A stretch of DNA of 64,000 bases. Source: Metasolibacillus fluoroglycofenilyticus (lineage in GTDB: Bacteria; Bacillota; Bacilli; Bacillales_A; Planococcaceae). Below are positions 25,875 to 35,661 of the stretch, piece after piece. Below the pieces are notes generated by a model. That model did no database searches and was not told the origin of the DNA. It worked only from the letters and a program-made list of their open reading frames with translations. Position 1 is the stretch's first letter. The number at the start of each line of letters is the position of its first letter. The position numbers and the translations under genes are program-made. The DNA is taken from contig NZ_PYWK01000003.1 of NCBI RefSeq assembly GCF_003049645.1, forward strand, positions 124,001 to 188,000, read 5' to 3'.

Positions 25875-27107
25875 TTATCTGTTTATCCCGCTCTGCTCTT
25901 TTACTTCATTCACACCAGCCGTTATGAGCGTTCGGTTTTTAGCTAATAGCAACAGTAATGCTATCATCAAAATACCTGTCACAATTAAAATCCATTCGAT
26001 TTCAATCACGTCTGCTAATGGACCAAATACAAGCATACCAATCGGCATCATTGATGAAGAAATCATACCGAAGATACCGAAAATGCGTCCTAAATAATTG
26101 CCTTCCACCTTTTCCTGTAGCAACACGGTTGAAGGTGTGTTGAAAATCGGCATCGCCACACCACAAATTAGCATCAGTACTGAATAAAGCAAGAAGTTTG
26201 GTACAAGCCCCAAGCTAATTGTACATACAGCCATAATAACACCAGCAAATATCATTGTATGTACTCGATTTTTGAAGCCACCCCATATTGCAATAACGCT
26301 TCCTCCTACCATCATACCTATTGAAAAAGTAAGCTCAATCACCGTTAATCGCCATACATCATCCCCAAAGGAGCGTGCCACTTGTAATGGTGTTAAAAAA
26401 GCCATAGGTGCAATTAAAAAGAATAACAGCGCAAAAAATAAAAAGAATGATTTTAAAAATGTATGCTCTCGGATATAGCGCAAACCTTGCTTAAAATCTT
26501 CTATATAGCCAACTTGCTCTCCCATCGCCTTTTCATGAGCTGCTATTTTCAAGAAGAATAATAATGTGAAAATTGCTAGTGCAGCAGTTACAACATCGAT
26601 AAAGAATATAATTTCCAACGTTGCAAAGCTAAGCAATGCTGCGCTCACCATCGGCGCAATAAACATAATCCCCGCTTGAATACTACCATTAATACCATTT
26701 ACCTTCGTTAGCTTTTCCTCTGGAACAATTTGTGGCAAAATGGCTCCAACAGCAGGTGTCTGTACCCCTGCCCCAAATGAACGAATTGCTGCAATAACAA
26801 ATAACAGCCACATTTCTTCATAGCCCATTAAAAAGACGATTGCCAATACTAATGTGGAAAGTGCAATTACACCATCAGCTATCGCAATTAACCACTTGCG
26901 ATTATAGCGGTCTGCCCATACTCCTGCAAAAGGTGAAAGTAAAAATGTTGGGACAAAACCACATATAATAAAGATTGTCATCATCATGCCTGATTGTGTC
27001 GTTAGTGTCACATGCCACATAATCGCATATTGCACAAGTGCCGAGCCGAACAATGATATCGTTTGGCTCGTTAAAAAAAGCGTAATATTCCGTTTCCAAT
27101 TTTCCAT
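25875..27107 (-). CDS. MFS transporter (multidrug/macrolide efflux type)
   Basis: 410-aa, 12-helix MFS protein starting at ATG 27107, ten bases after GGAGG; the longer frame to 27131 begins upstream of that ribosome site. The loop WADRYNRKWLIAIADG after helix 2 is the usual MFS motif A region, and GNYLGRIFGIFGMISSSMMPIG near the C-terminus is typical of the DHA3-like efflux group (MefA/CmlA-like annotations). It resembles the MFS protein at 36.5 kb in its last third, so the two may be distant paralogues. The substrate is unknown. It has its own terminator; no regulator adjoins it. Confidence 0.88.
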   Translation of the reverse strand: MENWKRNITLFLTSQTISLFGSALVQYAIMWHVTLTTQSGMMMTIFIICGFVPTFLLSPFAGVWADRYNRKWLIAIADGVIALSTLVLAIVFLMGYEEMWLLFVIAAIRSFGAGVQTPAVGAILPQIVPEEKLTKVNGINGSIQAGIMFIAPMVSAALLSFATLEIIFFIDVVTAALAIFTLLFFLKIAAHEKAMGEQVGYIEDFKQGLRYIREHTFLKSFFLFFALLFFLIAPMAFLTPLQVARSFGDDVWRLTVIELTFSIGMMVGGSVIAIWGGFKNRVHTMIFAGVIMAVCTISLGLVPNFLLYSVLMLICGVAMPIFNTPSTVLLQEKVEGNYLGRIFGIFGMISSSMMPIGMLVFGPLADVIEIEWILIVTGILMIALLLLLAKNRTLITAGVNEVKEQSGINR

Positions 27108-27193
27108 TAAGCGGTATCCTCCATTAGACAAAACATGCGTTCGCCCTATTATAATATAAAATAATAATAGAACACAACTTTAAATGGATTCGC

Positions 27194-29383
27194 TTAATTA
27201 TGTTTTTTCCCCAAGCGACTTGGCCAGTAAGACCATTTCCCAAATAGAGTAATAAGAGCTGGTACGAGCAACGGACGAACAATAAACGTATCTAATAAAA
27301 CACCTACAGCCGTAACGATACCAAATTGTACTAATAGCTGAATTGGTAATGAGGCTAACACGGCAAATGTACCTGCCAAAATTAAACCTGCCGACGTAAT
27401 GACTGCACCAGTAGACGCTACCCCCTCCGTAATCGCTTGCTTATAATCCATCCCTTGATGCCTATTTTTCCAAATATCCGAAATCATAAAAATGTTGTAG
27501 TCATTGCCTAATGCAATAATAAATACAAACGAATACAACGGAATAGCACTCGCTATCGCCTCGTGTCCTAAACCATAATGAATAATAAGCCAGCCTAAAC
27601 CAAGGGCTGCAAAAAATGATACGAGTACTGTCAGCATTAATTGGATCGCCGTAATAACTGCACGTAAATATAAAAGAAGTACAGCTAAAATAATAGCAAT
27701 CATCACAGGCTGGATGAGCTTTTCATCATCCTTTTGCACTTTCTTTGTATCTAGTTGCTCGCTCGTTTCGCCACCAATCCAAAACTTATTATCTATAATA
27801 GTTGCTACTTCCTGCTTCATTTGTTCAACATCTTCCATAGCCTCGTTTGAATATGGGTCTTTATTCAAATCTACCTCATACAATATAATATTTGTATTCT
27901 CACTACCTACACGCGGCTCCTGAACGGTTGCTACATACGGTAAGTTACGAAGCTGCTCTCCAATATCCACAGACTTTCCTTGTGTATCAATAATAATTTG
28001 CACAGGCGCTAATTCACCTGCCGAAAAATTATCCTCAATCAATGCAAAACCTTCACGTGACTGTATATCCTCTGGGAAAGAAGAAAGTAAATCATAATTA
28101 TATTGAATTTTTGTTGAAGTAAAGGCTAATGCCAGTAAAAAGATACCTGCTGTTATAACGACAAGCCAAGGCTTACGTGTAACAAATAAACCAATTTTGC
28201 GCATTTTAGCATGACTTTCTTGACGAGGCTTATATTCCTTCCCCTTTTTCTGTGCAAGCAGCTGTTCTTCTTCAACTGTCCGTGGAACAAAGGGCCAGAA
28301 CGCTTTGCGACCTAATACAGAAAGGAGCGCAGGTAATAGAGTCAATACCGCAATCATCGTTAAAAGCACACCAAAGCTAAATGGCACAGCAAAACGCTGA
28401 AAAGCACCGTAATCAGCTAACGCAAGTGTCGCTAAGCCAATTACAACAGTAAAGCCACTCATAAAAATAGCACCCGCTGAATCACGTACAGCTTCAGCAA
28501 TCGCTATAAATTTATTACTTTCCATTAATAATTTATCGCGATATTTCGTAATTAAAAACAAGCAATAATCTGTACCTGCACCAAACAATAACACAATCAT
28601 AATTGAAATTGCCTGTGCATCTTTATGAATCCATCCATTTTCCGACATATAACCAAGCAATGGACTAATGACTAAAAACGCGATACTTACTACAATAATT
28701 GGAATAAACGCTAAAATTGGTGAGCGATAAATCGCCAATAAAATTGCTAAAATTAAAATAACTGTTGCAATCATTAACTGTATGTCTGCTGATCCAAAAA
28801 GTGAAGCTGCATCTACTGAAATGGCGACCGGACCCGAAAAACGAGCAAGTAAGCCACCTTCATCTAAGCTTTTGTCATATGGATTTTCATTCATTACCTC
28901 TGTTGTATAAGCTGTTATTTGTTCTAAGCTCTTTTTAAAGCTTTTTGAATTCGTATCTGTTGCAAAAAAGACTGGTGTTACAAGTGAGCGTCCGTTTTCT
29001 GATAGAGCTCCTAGCATCGCCTCAGGAGGCAATTTCGCAAAAGGTGGTAAAGCCTCCTGCCCCTCTAATGGCCCAGTCTCTAATTTTGCATATAGCGCTT
29101 GGATGTTGGCTATATCTGCTAGTTCTAAGCCCGCTTCCTCATACCACACCATTAATAGTGGCACACCAGCATCTGATGCAAATTGCTCCTTCATAATTTG
29201 CTTTGCTTCGATTGACATCATATCAGTAGGCAATTCATCACCAGCGAAGTTTTCGACACTATTTACTTGTGGTAATGTCATCGTTAAAGCAATTAATAGA
29301 GCAAGCCATATTCCAAGTAATGCCCATCTTCCTTTTTTGCCCCCAACAATCTCTCCAAAACGCTGTAATGGATTGTGTTTCAT
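27194..29383 (-). CDS. MMPL-family RND transporter
   Basis: 729-aa transporter; start ATG 29383, eight bases after GGAG. Two MMPL repeats are visible, each with one helix, an extracytoplasmic domain, then a five-helix bundle. The proton-relay region of the first repeat reads GAGTDYCLFLITKYRD and of the second GNDYNIFMISDIWKNR. YdfJ of B. subtilis and MmpL proteins of actinobacteria are the nearest types; they export lipids or drugs. It is divergent from the Hen1/Pnkp operon and upstream of the MFS gene on the same strand (86 bp apart), so the two exporters may be cotranscribed. Substrate not predictable. Confidence 0.9.
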   Translation of the reverse strand: MKHNPLQRFGEIVGGKKGRWALLGIWLALLIALTMTLPQVNSVENFAGDELPTDMMSIEAKQIMKEQFASDAGVPLLMVWYEEAGLELADIANIQALYAKLETGPLEGQEALPPFAKLPPEAMLGALSENGRSLVTPVFFATDTNSKSFKKSLEQITAYTTEVMNENPYDKSLDEGGLLARFSGPVAISVDAASLFGSADIQLMIATVILILAILLAIYRSPILAFIPIIVVSIAFLVISPLLGYMSENGWIHKDAQAISIMIVLLFGAGTDYCLFLITKYRDKLLMESNKFIAIAEAVRDSAGAIFMSGFTVVIGLATLALADYGAFQRFAVPFSFGVLLTMIAVLTLLPALLSVLGRKAFWPFVPRTVEEEQLLAQKKGKEYKPRQESHAKMRKIGLFVTRKPWLVVITAGIFLLALAFTSTKIQYNYDLLSSFPEDIQSREGFALIEDNFSAGELAPVQIIIDTQGKSVDIGEQLRNLPYVATVQEPRVGSENTNIILYEVDLNKDPYSNEAMEDVEQMKQEVATIIDNKFWIGGETSEQLDTKKVQKDDEKLIQPVMIAIILAVLLLYLRAVITAIQLMLTVLVSFFAALGLGWLIIHYGLGHEAIASAIPLYSFVFIIALGNDYNIFMISDIWKNRHQGMDYKQAITEGVASTGAVITSAGLILAGTFAVLASLPIQLLVQFGIVTAVGVLLDTFIVRPLLVPALITLFGKWSYWPSRLGKKHN

Positions 29384-29501
29384 CAAAACCTCTCCTTTCC
29401 TATAATAAATATATACCTTTTCATAAAACTTGGAAACGCGAAACTTTCTAGCTAAAGGATTGTTTTTTCATTATAGTTAAAAGTAGAAAGGATGTGGCTG
29501 T

Positions 29502-30785
29502 ATGCAATTAACTATTTATTGCGAAACCCCATATGCGAAAGAAATTTCTTATTTATTCGCTAAAAATCCAAATAATTTACATGAAAGACATGAAAAAGGA
29601 CATGCTGTACGCTTCGTTTATCATAAGCTAACAGCGCATGAGGTAGAGGCTACCATTTTTGTGACCCCTGACCCGCTCGCGCTCGTTGGACATGAACGTG
29701 CATACGATATTACACATTATATTAATGACCGCAGCTTTGCGGCGAGCAGTATTTTTTTATCGCTTATTCGCAAAATGCTCGGCACTGCGCTAAATGGTAA
29801 ACCACAGGAGCAGTACGTAGCATTCGCTGAACAGGCTTTCCCTTTCACCTTTGAATTTGGTCCTATAGCTACGGAGCTCACAAACGAAGAAATTCAGCAG
29901 TTGTTTACACCACTTGGTTTCAGTGTTGAAATAGAGGCAATTTCAGCCGCGCAACGAGCGCGCTTTATTAAAATTAGTGCATTAACTACTTTGCAGCAGG
30001 CATTGCAACAACTTTTTGTCCTTATTCCCGTAATGGATGATTATAAGCATTATTTTATTGATGAGGCGGAGCGCGAACGATTGGAGCGTTATGGTGAGGG
30101 CTGGCTAGAGCAGCATCCCGAGAAAGATTTTATTTATAAAAAAGCATTACGCTTCCGTCATCTAATTAATGCACAGCCTACTTCTACAGCAAAGCCTTTA
30201 CTCAGTACACAGCGCTATGAGGCAATTGTCGAGCAAGTCAAAAAACTACCGCATCAATCTGTTGTCGATTTTGGGGCTGGTGAAGGGAAATTAACAGCCC
30301 TACTAAGTGAGCTATCAACAATTCAAGAGCTCATTGCAGTAGAGCCAAGCGAGGCTGCCATTCGAAAAGCAACAAAGCGCTTTGAGGAGCTTGACACAGT
30401 TATAATGCCACGCATTCAATGGGGCTCATTATTCTATCATGACTATACTTTAGCCCACAAGGATATTCTAATTTTATGCGAGGTGATTGAGCATATTAAT
30501 GAGGAACGCTTACCAAAAGTTATATCAATGCTACTGCAGCAATATGCGCCAAAAGCATTAATTATTACTACTCCGAATGCGGATTACAATAAAGTATATA
30601 AGCTAGAGGAGATGCGTCATGAAGATCACCGCTTCGAATGGACGCGTCAACAATTTGAAAGCTGGTGTGCTGCAATGGCACAGAATACTCCTTATTCAGC
30701 TACCTTTTACGGCATTGGCGAACAACACACAGCGCACGGTACACCAACACAAATGTGCATTTTTAAACGAACGGAGGGACTGTAA
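29502..30785 (+). CDS. hen1: RNA 3'-terminal ribose 2'-O-methyltransferase Hen1
   Basis: 427 aa. The N-terminal half (about 1-240) is the bacterial Hen1 domain that activates the Pnkp ligase; the C-terminal half is a SAM methyltransferase with motif VVDFGAGEGK. Its metal site is EVIEH (Glu327, Glu330, His331) with a later His from RHEDHRFEW (373 or 376). In characterised systems Hen1 methylates the 2'-OH at the 3' end of a cleaved RNA before Pnkp reseals it, protecting the repaired tRNA against the same ribotoxin. AAAGGATG precedes the ATG. The stop TAA shares its last base with the ATG of pnkp, so the two are coupled. Confidence 0.95.
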   Translation: MQLTIYCETPYAKEISYLFAKNPNNLHERHEKGHAVRFVYHKLTAHEVEATIFVTPDPLALVGHERAYDITHYINDRSFAASSIFLSLIRKMLGTALNGKPQEQYVAFAEQAFPFTFEFGPIATELTNEEIQQLFTPLGFSVEIEAISAAQRARFIKISALTTLQQALQQLFVLIPVMDDYKHYFIDEAERERLERYGEGWLEQHPEKDFIYKKALRFRHLINAQPTSTAKPLLSTQRYEAIVEQVKKLPHQSVVDFGAGEGKLTALLSELSTIQELIAVEPSEAAIRKATKRFEELDTVIMPRIQWGSLFYHDYTLAHKDILILCEVIEHINEERLPKVISMLLQQYAPKALIITTPNADYNKVYKLEEMRHEDHRFEWTRQQFESWCAAMAQNTPYSATFYGIGEQHTAHGTPTQMCIFKRTEGL

Positions 30786-33364
30786 TGCAGCTTCATTTAC
30801 CACATGCAGCCATTGTGCTATGTATTGGTCCATCTAATAGTGGAAAATCAACATTTTTGCAAAATCTTGTTGCCAATAATAGCATTGCACTAAGCGAAAT
30901 CGTTAGCTCAGACGATTATCGAATGACGGTCGCAGACATTGATTTTATCAATTTTCAAGGGGCTTCGAAGCAAGAAGCCGATTTATTATACGAGCAATAT
31001 GCAGCCATTTCAGCAGAAACATTTCATATAATGGAGCAGATTATTATTGCGAGAGCAAAACTGAATCGCTTAACATTTGTGGATGCGACACATTTGAACG
31101 CCAAGGAGCGTGAAATATATTTTACTATTGCCAAAAGACAGCATATAGCCATTTACGGTTTACTCTTTGACGTACCACTAGAACAATTATTAGCACGTGA
31201 TAAGGAGCGCCAGCGACCTAGAGGAGCAGCACGCATTAAACAACAAGTTCGCAAACTAAAGGATGAAAAGCGCTTGCTAAAAAAGGAGCCCTTCACAAAG
31301 CTTTATACAATTCGACCAGAGGAGCAAGTCGAGGTAATTCGCCACCCCTCAGATTTACACATTGAGCTTGGCGCAGGGGTTGATATTATTGGAGATATTC
31401 ACGGCTGTTATGATGAAATGATGGCTCTTATCAAAAAGCTAGGTTATATCGAGGAAAACGGCCTTTATAAGCATCCAGAGGGACGTAAGCTGATTTCCGT
31501 CGGCGATATTATGAGCCGCGGTCCAAAATCACTCGCAACAATGCAATTTTGGCTGAAGCAAATTGAGTCAGGGCTAAGCTATATGACAGATAGTAATCAC
31601 GGCTGGAAAATTGCGCGCTGGCTAGATGGAAAAAGCGTACAGTTAGCACATGGAGATGAAATGGTTGAGCAAGAAATGCAGCACTTCGAGCAACAGCACG
31701 GTGCGAATGACACAGCGCAATTAAAAGAACGCCTTGCTAAAATGCTATTGCATGCACCTTCTCATTATATTATTTTGGAAAATGGAATTGGTAAAGCTAT
31801 CGTTACACACGCTGGTATCAAAGACCATTATATTGGAAAAAACTCACCGCGCATTCGCGATTTTTGCCGTTACGGCGATGTTATTGGAACAAGTGACACA
31901 GGACGACCGATTCGTGCAGATTGGTACACTAATCACCAAACATCTGAATTAATTATTTGGGGGCACGAGCCAAAGCTAAAGCCCTTAAAAATTAACAATA
32001 CAATTAATATCGACCAAGGTGTCGTCTTCGGTGGACAGCTCACAGCACTGCGCTATCCTGAAGGTACCTTCGAGGCAGTGGATGCCTACGAGAATTATGC
32101 AGGTGAGCAACAAAACCCTTTATTAGAAGCAGCAGAAAAGCATTTCCAAGCACCAAATATTTATGCTTTCTTAAACGGCTTTGAGGTTGCTACGACACAT
32201 GGCGAAAATGTTTGGATTGGCGACGGCTATGCGAAAGCCGCAATCGACACCATTTCACACTACACTGTACCAATGGAGCAGCTTGTTTATATTCCGCCAA
32301 CGATGAGCCCAACACCACAAACATCACAGCATGAAGATTATTTAGAGCATCCTTTAGAGGCTTTTGCCTATTATAAAAAGCATGGCTTGACGCAGCTTAT
32401 TGCGGAGAAAAAGCATATGGGAAGTCGCGCTGTATTTTTACTTTTCAAAGATGAGCAAATTGCAAAAGAATGGGTCGATAGCGAGACGCTTGGCATTATT
32501 ACAACACGCACTGGGCGAGCCTTTTTCGCACCAGAAGCTCACGCTATCATCGTGCAAAAGTTACACGCAGAATTAGTTGCCAAAAACTATTTCGAAAAAA
32601 TGGGAACAGATTTCGTTTTATTAGATGCGGAAATATTACCTTGGAACTTAAAGGCTCAGTCGCTTATCGATAAACAGTATGCACACGTTGCAGAACATGC
32701 TTTAATGGACCGCCAAAAGCTAGCTACAAAGCTACAAACAACACTTGTCGATGTCGCTGATTGGCAAAAGCAATATAAGGAGCTACTCCGCAACGCCGTA
32801 CGTTTCGATGCAGTTTATCAAAATTATTGTTGGTCTGTAGATGATTTATCAAGCATTCAAGTTGCTCCATTCCATATACTTGCACATAGCAACGGAACGT
32901 GCTTCCATCAGCCACATACATGGCATATGGAAATGAATCATTGGCTTGCTCAAAATTCAACTATCTTTATTCCAACAGAGTATAAAGTCATTGAGAACGA
33001 GCAGGATGAGCAAAAAGTGATTGAATGGTGGGAGGAAATGACGGCAGTCGGTCACGAAGGAATCGTCATTAAGCCACTAGCCTTTATCCCTAAAAGCAAA
33101 GGGAAACTTATTCAACCAGCAATTAAAGTGCGGGGGCGTGAATATTTGCGCATTATTTATGGAATGGACTATACAGACCCGCACCAGCTAACCCAACTAA
33201 AAAAGCGCAATCCAAGCAAGAAAATGAAACATGCCTTGCAAGAATTCGCTCTAGGCTTAGAGGGCATCGAGCGCTTCGTCCAAAAAGAAAGCATGGCACG
33301 CATACATGAATGTGTACTAGCTACATTAGCACTAGAAAGTGACGCGGTAGACCCTCGACTATAG
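30785..33364 (+). CDS. pnkp: Polynucleotide kinase-phosphatase-ligase Pnkp
   Basis: 859-aa three-domain RNA-repair enzyme, close to the ~870-aa Clostridium thermocellum protein. Domain 1 is a 5'-kinase with P-loop GPSNSGKST (residues 15-23). Domain 2 is a metallophosphatase of the calcineurin fold with GDIHGCYDE (about 200), GDIMSRGPKS and DSNHGWK. Domain 3 is a nucleotidyl-transferase ligase with the adenylation motif KKHMGSRA (about 540) and a C-terminal extension. It heals 2',3'-cyclic phosphate and 5'-OH ends and, with Hen1, seals them. In the second phosphatase motif MSRGP replaces the common VDRGP. A divergent repeat copy follows the TAG and supplies a strong terminator-like hairpin. 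Confidence 0.95.
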   Translation: MQLHLPHAAIVLCIGPSNSGKSTFLQNLVANNSIALSEIVSSDDYRMTVADIDFINFQGASKQEADLLYEQYAAISAETFHIMEQIIIARAKLNRLTFVDATHLNAKEREIYFTIAKRQHIAIYGLLFDVPLEQLLARDKERQRPRGAARIKQQVRKLKDEKRLLKKEPFTKLYTIRPEEQVEVIRHPSDLHIELGAGVDIIGDIHGCYDEMMALIKKLGYIEENGLYKHPEGRKLISVGDIMSRGPKSLATMQFWLKQIESGLSYMTDSNHGWKIARWLDGKSVQLAHGDEMVEQEMQHFEQQHGANDTAQLKERLAKMLLHAPSHYIILENGIGKAIVTHAGIKDHYIGKNSPRIRDFCRYGDVIGTSDTGRPIRADWYTNHQTSELIIWGHEPKLKPLKINNTINIDQGVVFGGQLTALRYPEGTFEAVDAYENYAGEQQNPLLEAAEKHFQAPNIYAFLNGFEVATTHGENVWIGDGYAKAAIDTISHYTVPMEQLVYIPPTMSPTPQTSQHEDYLEHPLEAFAYYKKHGLTQLIAEKKHMGSRAVFLLFKDEQIAKEWVDSETLGIITTRTGRAFFAPEAHAIIVQKLHAELVAKNYFEKMGTDFVLLDAEILPWNLKAQSLIDKQYAHVAEHALMDRQKLATKLQTTLVDVADWQKQYKELLRNAVRFDAVYQNYCWSVDDLSSIQVAPFHILAHSNGTCFHQPHTWHMEMNHWLAQNSTIFIPTEYKVIENEQDEQKVIEWWEEMTAVGHEGIVIKPLAFIPKSKGKLIQPAIKVRGREYLRIIYGMDYTDPHQLTQLKKRNPSKKMKHALQEFALGLEGIERFVQKESMARIHECVLATLALESDAVDPRL

Positions 33365-33370
33365 ATGTTA

Positions 33371-33563
33371 AAAAGCGCCCCAAAGCAGTGCATTGCCAGC
33401 TTTTGGGGCGCTTTTGATGATGTTTTATCAGGGGGATAAAAGAAAAAAGGTTCCATTGAAAATGGGATAAACACTAAATTTGGCAGCTTTCTTTTAATTT
33501 TAAATGAGCACAAAACTGATTTTTCACTACACTGAAGAAAAGCTCAATTTTTGAGACGGCCCC
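33371..33563 (+). repeat. MITE-like repeat, divergent copy 3, with terminator-like hairpin
   Basis: The left arm forms a perfect 12-bp stem, AAGCGCCCCAAA (33373-33384) with TTTGGGGCGCTT (33402-33413), followed by TTGATGATGTTTTATC as in other copies; the right end reads TTTTTGAGACGGCCCC. The interior (GGGATAAACACTAAATTTGGCAGC) is clearly diverged from the main group. The left hairpin probably ends hen1-pnkp transcription. Confidence 0.65.
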
Positions 33564-33578
33564 TCACGCTTGGTAGCT

Positions 33579-34571
33579 CTACAACCACGCTTCAATACAA
33601 AATACTTTTTTTGCCGTTGCATCAAGCCGTATCTTTTTGCCTATTGCTAGCGGGTGCATCGGGTGCGTATGACAGCAATCGAAATCAGCAAGTATCGGCA
33701 TCTTTTTTCCATCTAGCTGCTCTAATAAAAGCATAAGCGGTGTTTTGCCCGTCCCTAAATCATCAAAACGCTCGTGCTTACCTAAAATAATGCCCCCAAC
33801 TCGCTCAAAAACACCATGCAATTTCAACATCGCGAAATTTTTTTCTACTACAGATGCATCCTTCATGCAATCCTCAATGAGTAAAATATCTCCGTGTTGA
33901 ATTTGCGGGAAATACGCTGACCCAATAAAGCCGTACATTGCATTATTATTGCCCCCTATTAAGCGCCCCTCTGCTGTGCCTGATTGCCCTGTTATCCATT
34001 CATTCGCAAATAGCATTTTTTCAGTTGTTTTCTCAAGCCAGTTAACAGGCTCATCAGACCAAAAAGCAGGCATTGGTACCTCATAAGGTAACGGCATTTC
34101 CTCGGTAAAATAATTTTCAAAATAACGATATGTATCATTTACTAATGGCTCGAATTCACCAAAAGAAGGTATTACAGCCGGACCATAATATGTTGAAATC
34201 CCTGTTTTAGCATAAAGCGCGAGCAATATAGCTGTTGTATCTGAATAACCGACAACGTATTTAGGGTTTTTCCTAAATGCTTCATAATCAATATATGGCA
34301 ATATACTATTTGAATTTGTACCACCAATCGTTGACATAATCATCTTAACATCTGGATTATATATTAATTCATTCAGCTCATTCGCCCGCTCTTTCGGTGC
34401 TCCCGAGCGATAACTATCTGCTTTTCCAGTTAAATTTCCCTCAACAATGCGAAAATCTTTTGAGATTAAAAATTCCTTTGCCCTCTCATAACGCGCTTTT
34501 GCTGTTACAGTCGCTGGATATGAGGGTGTAAAAATTCCAATAGCATCCCCTTTTTTCAATCGTTGTAGCAT
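33579..34571 (-). CDS. S66-family LD-carboxypeptidase, MccF-like
   Basis: 330-aa serine peptidase. The nucleophile is Ser110 in GYSDTT; the remaining triad is expected from IEDC (Glu) and CHTHPMHP (His). The nearby GGTNSNSILPYIDY replaces the GG(Y/D)G(S/A) loop of muropeptide LD-carboxypeptidases and is typical of the MccF group, which cleaves the amide in microcin C and related nucleotide-peptide antibiotics. No signal peptide, so it acts in the cytoplasm as MccF does. It overlaps nothing and starts 1 nt after the stop of the TPR gene upstream, suggesting an operon. Self-immunity or detoxification is inferred; a muropeptide role remains possible. Confidence 0.85.
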   Translation of the reverse strand: MLQRLKKGDAIGIFTPSYPATVTAKARYERAKEFLISKDFRIVEGNLTGKADSYRSGAPKERANELNELIYNPDVKMIMSTIGGTNSNSILPYIDYEAFRKNPKYVVGYSDTTAILLALYAKTGISTYYGPAVIPSFGEFEPLVNDTYRYFENYFTEEMPLPYEVPMPAFWSDEPVNWLEKTTEKMLFANEWITGQSGTAEGRLIGGNNNAMYGFIGSAYFPQIQHGDILLIEDCMKDASVVEKNFAMLKLHGVFERVGGIILGKHERFDDLGTGKTPLMLLLEQLDGKKMPILADFDCCHTHPMHPLAIGKKIRLDATAKKVFCIEAWL

Positions 34572-34572
34572 T

Positions 34573-35133
34573 TTATTCCTCCTTTAATAGCTGTAGGGCT
34601 TTTTCAGTAGATATAATTAACGAGTCAATGCCTTTATCCTTTCTAATAGCTAAAGCCAATTTCAAAAGCTCCTTTGCTTGAGCATTGTCTCCCAGCTCCA
34701 TTAAACATTTTGCCTTGTGTTGATAAATAAAATCCTCATAATTTTCAATATTGTGCGCTCTCTGAATTGCCTGTGCATCTTCAAATAATTTTAATGCTTT
34801 CTTATGCTGATTGTTATATTTATATGCCTCCCCTAATCGAATAAGTGTAACCATGTTTCGAGCAGGATTTGCCTCTACTTTTTTTAGGCATTGTTCTAAA
34901 TAAAATATTGCCTTATTAGCTTGATTTAAAATGCGATAACAATAACCAAGCGAGCCTAATAAATAGTACTGCTCCTCCTCGTTATCTATCTGCTGTAGCA
35001 GTACCTCTGCTTGCTGTATAAATGCCTGAACTCTAGCAGGATTATTAGTTTGTTCACGCAAATATTGCTGCTCATCAAAGTAAACGGTTGCATTTATAAT
35101 TAAGAAATTCTGTTTCAGTTGCTTCAATAGCAT
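34573..35133 (-). CDS. Tetratricopeptide-repeat protein
   Basis: 186-aa all-helical protein. Three to four TPR units are visible between residues 45 and 175, for example EQYYLLGSLGYCYRILNQANKAIFYLEQCL and VTLIRLGEAYKYNNQHKKALKLFEDA. The start ATG 35133 follows TAGGGGGC. There is no DNA-binding or catalytic domain. Such proteins scaffold protein partners; what it binds is unknown. It directly precedes the MccF-like peptidase gene (1-nt gap), so the pair is likely cotranscribed. Confidence 0.8.
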   Translation of the reverse strand: MLLKQLKQNFLIINATVYFDEQQYLREQTNNPARVQAFIQQAEVLLQQIDNEEEQYYLLGSLGYCYRILNQANKAIFYLEQCLKKVEANPARNMVTLIRLGEAYKYNNQHKKALKLFEDAQAIQRAHNIENYEDFIYQHKAKCLMELGDNAQAKELLKLALAIRKDKGIDSLIISTEKALQLLKEE

Positions 35134-35240
35134 GACGTAGCCCCCTAAACCTATGAATTATAATATATGATACAAATGTTAGAGAATAAAGTAATGTTTC
35201 ACTCATAAGCAAGGTCTTTTTGAATGCAATGTTAATAATA

Positions 35241-35288
35241 GAAGCGCCCGAAATCGTTGTTTTCACTTTGATTTCAAGCGCTTTATTT
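35241..35288 (-). terminator. Terminator-like hairpin after the NTF2-like gene
   Basis: Imperfect inverted repeat between AAGCGCCCGAAATC (35242-) and GATTTCAAGCGCTT (-35285); on the minus strand it follows the stop of the NTF2-like gene and is succeeded by CTATTATTAAC. Weak T-run. Confidence 0.45.
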
Positions 35289-35661
35289 ATAGCCCACTAC
35301 TTAAATGCTCATGTATTAGCTTCCATTCATTTTTCTTATTTTTCACAAAAATATTTGTTGCTCTCCCTTGCCCTGAAACAAACTTCCCATTGTAATAACC
35401 GGAATAGCAGTAAGTATATAAGCAAGTGGCTGTATCTTGATTTGTTATGAGCCATTGAACATCCCTTGCTTCATATATTTCTTCTTTAATTGCTTCCCAA
35501 GCATTTTCAAAATAATGCTGTATTTCAGTCATTGTTGTACATTTTTTATCTGTGAACCAATAAACGACATTTGGATGAAGCATTCGTTGAACATTTGTAA
35601 AATCATGTGTATTCGTAGCTGATATATAATCATTTAATGCTTGTTCATACAAATTATTCAT
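35287..35661 (-). CDS. NTF2-like (SnoaL/DUF4440-type) protein
   Basis: 124-aa cone-shaped fold protein: N-terminal helix ALNDYISATNTHDFTNVQRMLHPNVVYWF, then strands ending with GQGRATNIFVKNKKNEWKLIHEHLS, the usual closing strand of the family. These proteins are small enzymes or ligand-binding domains; no catalytic set can be assigned. It overlaps the stop of tag by 4 nt and so is translated from the same message as that DNA-repair gene. A GGAGGAAACAA ribosome site lies within tag. Confidence 0.78.
   Translation of the reverse strand: MNNLYEQALNDYISATNTHDFTNVQRMLHPNVVYWFTDKKCTTMTEIQHYFENAWEAIKEEIYEARDVQWLITNQDTATCLYTYCYSGYYNGKFVSGQGRATNIFVKNKKNEWKLIHEHLSSGL

Noticed and set aside
25777-26097. 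106-codon plus-strand frame
   Set aside because: It is antisense to the end of the MFS gene and begins at its terminator.
35075-35266. 63-codon minus-strand frame ahead of the TPR gene
   Set aside because: It overlaps the start of the TPR gene in another frame and has no ribosome site.
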